A stretch of DNA of 9,426 nucleotides from an uncultured Bacillota bacterium (GTDB lineage: Bacteria; Bacillota; Clostridia; Peptostreptococcales; Anaerovoracaceae), in NCBI GenBank assembly GCA_946631075.1, contig CAMOZS010000053.1, positions 1 through 9,426 on the forward strand, given 5' to 3'. Position 1 is the first letter of the stretch, and each line of letters opens with the position of its first letter. Positions 5,547-9,426 of the stretch are shown here, one piece after another. A program made the translations under genes and the position numbers. Below the pieces are notes generated by a model. It worked only from the letters and a program-made list of their open reading frames with translations, ran no database searches and was not told the DNA's origin.

Positions 5547-6992
5547 ATGAGAAGACGGCCGAAACAACACATTTTAGGTATCGTACTGGCCCTGCTGGTT
5601 GCGATATCTTTTGCTGTGCCCGAAACAGCGTCCGCCCTGAGTCTGGGGCCGGACCCGGTCACCTCCATCAAGACAGAGACGACCTACAATTCGGTCACCC
5701 TCCACTGGAACAACGCTAAAGACGCCAAATCCTACATCGTCTACCGCTGCGGTCACAGATACGGCCTGTATGAAGAGATCGCGACGGTCGACAAGAACAC
5801 ATACACCGATCCGAGACTGCAGACAGGCAAGGCCTACTGGTACAAGATCCGGTCGGTGAACGAGGGACAGAGAAGCCGGAAGAGCCCGAGGATCGCGGCT
5901 GTTCCTGCCCTGAGCGCTCCCGAGCTTACGGCCGAGACCTCCGGCGAGGGCATCAGCCTCCTGCTGGGCAAGGTCGACGGGGCTGACGGATACGTCATCT
6001 ACCGGGACGGGAAATATCTGACCAGGCTGAAGAAGAACTTTTATTTAGACGCCGATGTCTACGCCGGCAAGGAGCACAAGTACAGAGCCGTAGCCTACCG
6101 GGGAGTGGACCGGGGCATCGTCGCCTCGCCTTTCTCAAGGACAGTGCGGGCGGTCAGACAGAGCCTTTCCATTTCCCTGAAGAAGCACGAGCCGGTGCCG
6201 GATCTTCACGAGGGTGAATCCTTCGAATTCAAGGGTGAGATCAAAGCCAACACCGACATCAGGAAGGTGGTCATCGGCATCGTCGACGCAGAGACGGATA
6301 AATGGGTCTCCGGCATGAAGTACATCGATTCCGGAGTCACGGACAACGAATATGACCTTTCAGCCATCAACGAGAAGATCTCCGTCGAGAAGCTGGAACA
6401 GGGCAACTATATCTACCGGATCATCGTAAGGCTCAAGAACGGGTCCGAGAAGACCCTCCTCAATCAGGAGTTTGAGATCATGCGGCCCCCATCGGGTGAG
6501 CTGATCGCGGAGAAGGCGGTCGAATGCGCATGGCCTTACGGGACATCGAGAAGCAAGTATAAATACCACGGCGGCCAGCGGACCGATGCCTACACAGCGG
6601 CATTGAGCCAGGCCTACGGCAGCCGCAGCGGCTGGGGTCAGCAGACCAAGGCGGGCGCTTCCTGCGACGTCTTCGTCGGGACCGTGATCCGGGCCAGCGG
6701 ATATGACACAGATTTCCCGCGGGGACTGGATGATGTCGAGTCCTACTGCCGGAAGCATCCGGAGAAATGGGAGAATACCGGGATCACCAGCGAGAGCCAG
6801 ATGCAGCCCGGAGATGTGGTCTACCAGCGGTTCAAGAGCGGCGGCGGACACATCAGTATCTACCTGGGAGACGGCAAGGTCGCCAATGCTCATTATGTCA
6901 GCAAGACATACGCAGTGATCGAGAAATTCTCCAGCAAGGTCAAGTCACCGGGCAGCGTCAGGAAACATATCGTTTACCGGGCAGTCCAGTAG
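5547..6992 (+). CDS. Secreted FN3-domain protein with NlpC/P60-like domain, paralogue of the preceding gene
   Basis: A 481-residue protein from the ATG at 5547 (484 if a TTG at 5538 were used). The signal peptide starts with MRRRPK and is probably cleaved after Ala30 (ASA). Two FN3-like modules (about 36-120 and 122-205) and an Ig-like module (about 210-312) lead to a catalytic domain with Cys373 in GASCDVFV, His435 in GGHISIYLG and His449 in NAHYV. The domain order matches the upstream gene throughout, and the catalytic domains are very similar (shared AGASCDVFVGT, FPRGLD, GKVANAHY and VIEKFSS), so this is a tandem duplication. The first FN3 module is not lysine-rich here; it has mixed charge, so the two copies have diverged in the part likely to decide wall targeting. 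The likely role is a peptidoglycan endopeptidase outside the cell; the exact bond cut is not shown by sequence. It is transcribed from its own promoter at 5463-5491. Confidence 0.87.
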   Translation: MRRRPKQHILGIVLALLVAISFAVPETASALSLGPDPVTSIKTETTYNSVTLHWNNAKDAKSYIVYRCGHRYGLYEEIATVDKNTYTDPRLQTGKAYWYKIRSVNEGQRSRKSPRIAAVPALSAPELTAETSGEGISLLLGKVDGADGYVIYRDGKYLTRLKKNFYLDADVYAGKEHKYRAVAYRGVDRGIVASPFSRTVRAVRQSLSISLKKHEPVPDLHEGESFEFKGEIKANTDIRKVVIGIVDAETDKWVSGMKYIDSGVTDNEYDLSAINEKISVEKLEQGNYIYRIIVRLKNGSEKTLLNQEFEIMRPPSGELIAEKAVECAWPYGTSRSKYKYHGGQRTDAYTAALSQAYGSRSGWGQQTKAGASCDVFVGTVIRASGYDTDFPRGLDDVESYCRKHPEKWENTGITSESQMQPGDVVYQRFKSGGGHISIYLGDGKVANAHYVSKTYAVIEKFSSKVKSPGSVRKHIVYRAVQ

Positions 6993-7026
6993 CTGATCGA
7001 CAGGGACATAAGGAATCAACAGATAT

Positions 7027-7050
7027 CAACGCCGCCGAAAGGCGGCGTTG
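7027..7050. other. Perfect 10-bp hairpin with GAAA tetraloop
   Basis: CAACGCCGCC (7027-7036) is followed by GAAA and then its exact reverse complement (7041-7050). The GC-rich stem with a GNRA loop would be very stable in RNA. It lies 34 nt after the second NlpC/P60-like gene and 53 nt before the lysine exporter gene. No T-tract follows on either strand, so it is not a standard intrinsic terminator; it may protect a 3' end, give weak or factor-assisted termination, or attenuate read-through into the next gene. Confidence 0.75.
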
Positions 7051-7103
7051 CAACTGTCACGACAAAAATGCGGACAACCGGAAGAGACGAGAGAGGATGA
7101 CAG

Positions 7104-8048
7104 ATGAGCTACCTGCTTCTGTATTTGGCAGTGACCATCGCCGGATATTTCATCGGCGCGAAAATAAAGAAACAAGGCAGGCAGCTGGCCTGGGTAGGGC
7201 CGGTCCAGACGGCCGTGATCATAGCCCTGGTGTTTCTGATGGGGAGCCGGATCGGCGCCAATGAGGAGATCGTAGCCTCCCTGGGATCCATCGGCCTGAT
7301 CTCCCTTGCCTATACCCTGATCATACTGGCAGTCACCTGCGCTGCTTACTCGGTTGCCCGAAGGCTGCTGGGTTTTGACCGCTACGGGATCCGGGGCAGG
7401 AAGGACCAGGTCCGTGCTGCCGCGGAGGGTCATGGGGGAGCGACGGTGAACAGGCTGACCATCATGATCGTGGTATTCGTCGCCATCGGGATCCTGGCCG
7501 GCTATTTCATCCTGCCCCAGGCTTTCATCGCCCTGACCGGAAACCTGCTGACCATCAGCCTTTGCATACTCCTGGTCCTGATCGGGATCGATATCGGGAC
7601 GGCGGGGACCCTGGCGGACAACTTCCGCAGCGCGGGCTGGAGGGTCCTGGTCTTTCCCTTCGTGTCCATGGCGGCCATGGTGATCGCCTCTCTGCTGGCG
7701 GCGGTGATCCTGCCTCTGGGGGTGAAGGATTCCCTGTGCGTCGGCTCCGGATTCGCCTGGTATTCCCTGGCCCCGGTCATGCTGGCGGAATATTCGACCA
7801 GGGTCAGCGCCATCTCCTTCATGCACAACGTGTTCCGGGAGATCCTGGGCATCCTGCTGGTGCCCGCGGTGGCCAGAAGGGTCGGATATATCGAGTGTTA
7901 CGGACTGCCGGGCTCCACGTCCATGGACGTGTGCCTGCCCATCATCGAACGGTCGACCAGCAGTGATGTGGCGGTCTATTCATTTATCAACGGAGCCATC
8001 GTATCGGCCTCAGTGCCGTTTCTGGTGAGCATATTCATGAATCTATAG
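7104..8048 (+). CDS. lysO: LysO-family lysine exporter
   Basis: A 314-residue integral membrane protein of the LysO (YbjE, DUF340) family, whose characterised E. coli member exports L-lysine. Hydrophobic helices occur at about residues 2-18, 31-48, 60-85, 117-137, 145-165, 177-206 and near the C-terminus. A polar linker (about 86-116) separates a short N-terminal part from the conserved C-terminal part, the usual two-part layout. Conserved family signatures are GSGFAWYSL (214-222) and HNVFREILGILLVP (starting at 241). The length is close to the roughly 300 residues of E. coli YbjE. The ATG at 7104 is preceded by GAGAGGA at good spacing. No convincing promoter is seen in the 111-nt upstream gap. 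The next gene begins 23 nt downstream, which suggests co-transcription, although no functional link to it is obvious. Confidence 0.88.
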   Translation: MSYLLLYLAVTIAGYFIGAKIKKQGRQLAWVGPVQTAVIIALVFLMGSRIGANEEIVASLGSIGLISLAYTLIILAVTCAAYSVARRLLGFDRYGIRGRKDQVRAAAEGHGGATVNRLTIMIVVFVAIGILAGYFILPQAFIALTGNLLTISLCILLVLIGIDIGTAGTLADNFRSAGWRVLVFPFVSMAAMVIASLLAAVILPLGVKDSLCVGSGFAWYSLAPVMLAEYSTRVSAISFMHNVFREILGILLVPAVARRVGYIECYGLPGSTSMDVCLPIIERSTSSDVAVYSFINGAIVSASVPFLVSIFMNL

Positions 8049-8071
8049 TTACAGGAAGGACAAGAACAGAT

Positions 8072-8914
8072 ATGAGTGAGAAGAAAATCTTTAGCGGAAG
8101 CAGCGGGTATGTGGTGACCCCGGAACTGATGGACGCGGTCAATGTATCGATCGCGCTGAAAAAGCCCCTTCTGATCAAGGGGGAGCCGGGTACGGGCAAG
8201 ACCATGCTGGCCGAAGCGATCGCCGAATCCATGGATATGCCGCTGATCGTCTGGAGCATCAAATCCACGACCAAAGCCCAGGACGGCCTCTATATGTACG
8301 ATACGGTACAGAGACTCTACGACAGCCAGTTCGGGGAGGGGGACGTCAGCGATATCGGACAGTACATCCGTCTGGGCAAGCTGGGCGAGGCCTTTACCTC
8401 CGAAAAGCAGGCGGTCCTGCTGATCGATGAGATCGATAAGGCGGACCTGGAATTCCCCAACGACCTGCTCTGGGAGCTGGACAAGATGGAATTCTACATC
8501 AATGAGACCAAGGAGACGATCACTACCAAACACCGTCCCATCGTCATCATCACTTCCAACGCGGAAAAAGAACTGCCGGACGCTTTCCTGCGCCGGTGTA
8601 TCTTCCACTATATCGCCTTCCCGGATGAGGAGAAGATGCGTGAGATCATCCGGGTCCACTACGGAGATATCGACGGGAAACTGGTCGACAACGCCATCGA
8701 GGCCTTCTATGAGATCCGCAAGATGAACGATCTGCAGAAGAAGCCCAGCACATCAGAGCTTCTGGACTGGATCCAGGCCCTGATGATCAGCGGGGTCAGC
8801 GTGGAGGATCTGTCCAGCCGCATGCCCTATGTCGGCGTCCTCCTGAAGAAGAACGAGGACATCGAGGTCATGCAGGAGATCAAAGAGAAGGGTTATTCCC
8901 TTCGCCGCTGGTAG
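8072..8914 (+). CDS. MoxR-family AAA+ ATPase
   Basis: A 280-residue cytoplasmic AAA+ ATPase. Walker A is GEPGTGKT (37-44), Walker B is LLIDEID with the catalytic Asp119-Glu120, sensor 1 is Asn163 in IITSN, and the arginine-finger region is DAFLRRC (Arg174/Arg175). The C-terminal helical lid (about 185-280) is of the MoxR type. MoxR proteins act as chaperone-like ATPases that mature or activate enzyme complexes, often by inserting cofactors, together with a VWA-domain partner. The next gene, 22 nt downstream, encodes just such a partner, so the pair is likely one functional unit. The ATG at 8072 has AGGAAGGA 11 nt upstream. The client complex is not in the window. Confidence 0.92.
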   Translation: MSEKKIFSGSSGYVVTPELMDAVNVSIALKKPLLIKGEPGTGKTMLAEAIAESMDMPLIVWSIKSTTKAQDGLYMYDTVQRLYDSQFGEGDVSDIGQYIRLGKLGEAFTSEKQAVLLIDEIDKADLEFPNDLLWELDKMEFYINETKETITTKHRPIVIITSNAEKELPDAFLRRCIFHYIAFPDEEKMREIIRVHYGDIDGKLVDNAIEAFYEIRKMNDLQKKPSTSELLDWIQALMISGVSVEDLSSRMPYVGVLLKKNEDIEVMQEIKEKGYSLRRW

Positions 8915-8936
8915 ACGGTTTCTTGGAGGCTGAGTT

Positions 8937-9426
8937 ATGTTTTTGGAATTTTTCTACCTGCTCCGGGCCAAGGGTCTTCCGGTCACACTGAACGAATGGA
9001 TGACCTTGATGGAGGCTCTGGATCAGGGCCTGGCCAGGGCATCCCTGACCCGGTTCTATTATCTCTGCCGGTCGGTCCTGATCAAGTCCGAATCGGATTT
9101 TGACAAATTCGATCAGGTCTTCATGGAATACTTCGGCGGGATCGAGACGCCGGAGCAGCTGCCCCAGGAGTTCTGGGACTGGCTGAACCACGGCGAGCTG
9201 GAGCGGGATCTGGATGATCACGGCGATAAGAAGCTTTTTGCCAAAGAGCTGGAGGAACTGCTCCGCATGTTCGAGGAACGGATCAAGGAGCAGAAAGAGG
9301 AGCATCACGGAGGCAATTACTGGATCGGCACCGGGGGGACTTCGCCCATGGGACGGGGAGGCTACCATCCCAGCGGCATCCGTGTGGGAGGCCGCAGCAG
9401 GCACCGGACAGCTCTGCAGGTGGCGG
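8937..9426 (+). CDS. CoxE-like VWA-domain protein (3' partial)
   Basis: The frame runs from the ATG at 8937 to the window end without a stop, giving 163 codons. A GGAGG site at 8925-8929 lies 7 nt upstream, which fixes the start. The visible part is the N-terminal region typical of CoxE-like proteins that pair with MoxR ATPases: MFLEFFYLLRAKGLPVTLNE at the start, an acidic helical stretch, then a glycine-rich linker (GTGGTSPMGRGGYHPSGIR, around nt 9327-9384) that precedes the VWA domain. The VWA domain itself, with its metal-ion site, lies beyond the window, so its integrity cannot be judged. Family members are usually near 400 residues. It would bind the client or cofactor-bearing protein for the adjacent MoxR ATPase. 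Confidence 0.85.
   Translation, partial: MFLEFFYLLRAKGLPVTLNEWMTLMEALDQGLARASLTRFYYLCRSVLIKSESDFDKFDQVFMEYFGGIETPEQLPQEFWDWLNHGELERDLDDHGDKKLFAKELEELLRMFEERIKEQKEEHHGGNYWIGTGGTSPMGRGGYHPSGIRVGGRSRHRTALQVA

Noticed and set aside
7026..7826. 266-codon minus-strand frame over lysO
   Set aside because: Highly polar, low-complexity translation opposite a clear membrane protein; a shadow frame.
1..9426. CRISPR arrays, tRNA or rRNA genes, insertion sequences, phage or toxin-antitoxin genes
   Set aside because: No repeat arrays, tRNA-like folds, transposase motifs or inverted terminal repeats were seen.

Overview
The window looks like the chromosome of a GC-rich member of the Bacillota, most likely an anaerobic Clostridia. 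This is inferred from a Dlt-type envelope-modification operon, a lipobox lipoprotein, AGGAGG-like ribosome binding sites, sigma-A promoters with 17-nt spacers, and FN3-bearing NlpC/P60-like wall enzymes. The genus cannot be fixed from sequence reading alone. I see no tRNA, rRNA, CRISPR array, insertion sequence or phage gene. The region is mostly a cell-envelope locus followed by an unrelated-looking run of genes.

Layout. (1) Positions 1-2629, plus strand: the end of a Dlt-like operon in the order B-A-C. It holds an MBOAT membrane acyltransferase (5' end outside the window), a DltA-like amino-acid adenylating enzyme, and a DltC-like carrier protein. It closes at a strong hairpin that serves as a terminator for both strands. 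(2) Positions 2709-3797, minus strand: a lipoprotein made of one FN3-like domain and a peptidase C26/class I glutamine-amidotransferase domain. (3) Positions 3922-6992, plus strand: two tandem paralogous secreted proteins, each with FN3-like modules, an Ig-like module and a divergent NlpC/P60-type cysteine peptidase domain. Each has its own near-consensus promoter. (4) Positions 7104-9426, plus strand: a LysO-family lysine exporter, then a MoxR AAA+ ATPase and the start of a CoxE-like von Willebrand factor A protein, closely spaced.

How they may work together. DltA-like enzyme would activate an amino acid and load it on the carrier, and the MBOAT protein would pass it across the membrane to a wall polymer, changing surface charge. 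The three FN3 proteins next door act outside the membrane, probably on peptidoglycan or its gamma-glutamyl linkages. One has an N-terminal segment of about 100 residues with 29 lysines and no acidic residue, suited to binding anionic wall polymers. MoxR and the VWA protein form the usual chaperone-like pair; their client is not visible.

The points most worth a second look are: a Ser where canonical DltA has the Cys that helps select D-alanine; an MBOAT protein with an AlgI-length C-terminal part inside a Dlt operon; the lipoprotein amidotransferase with Asp in place of the usual catalytic Glu; and the acid-free, lysine-rich FN3 segment beside a charge-modifying operon. I found no clear wholly new system. 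The best candidate for something undescribed is a variant Dlt pathway with a different amino-acyl substrate.
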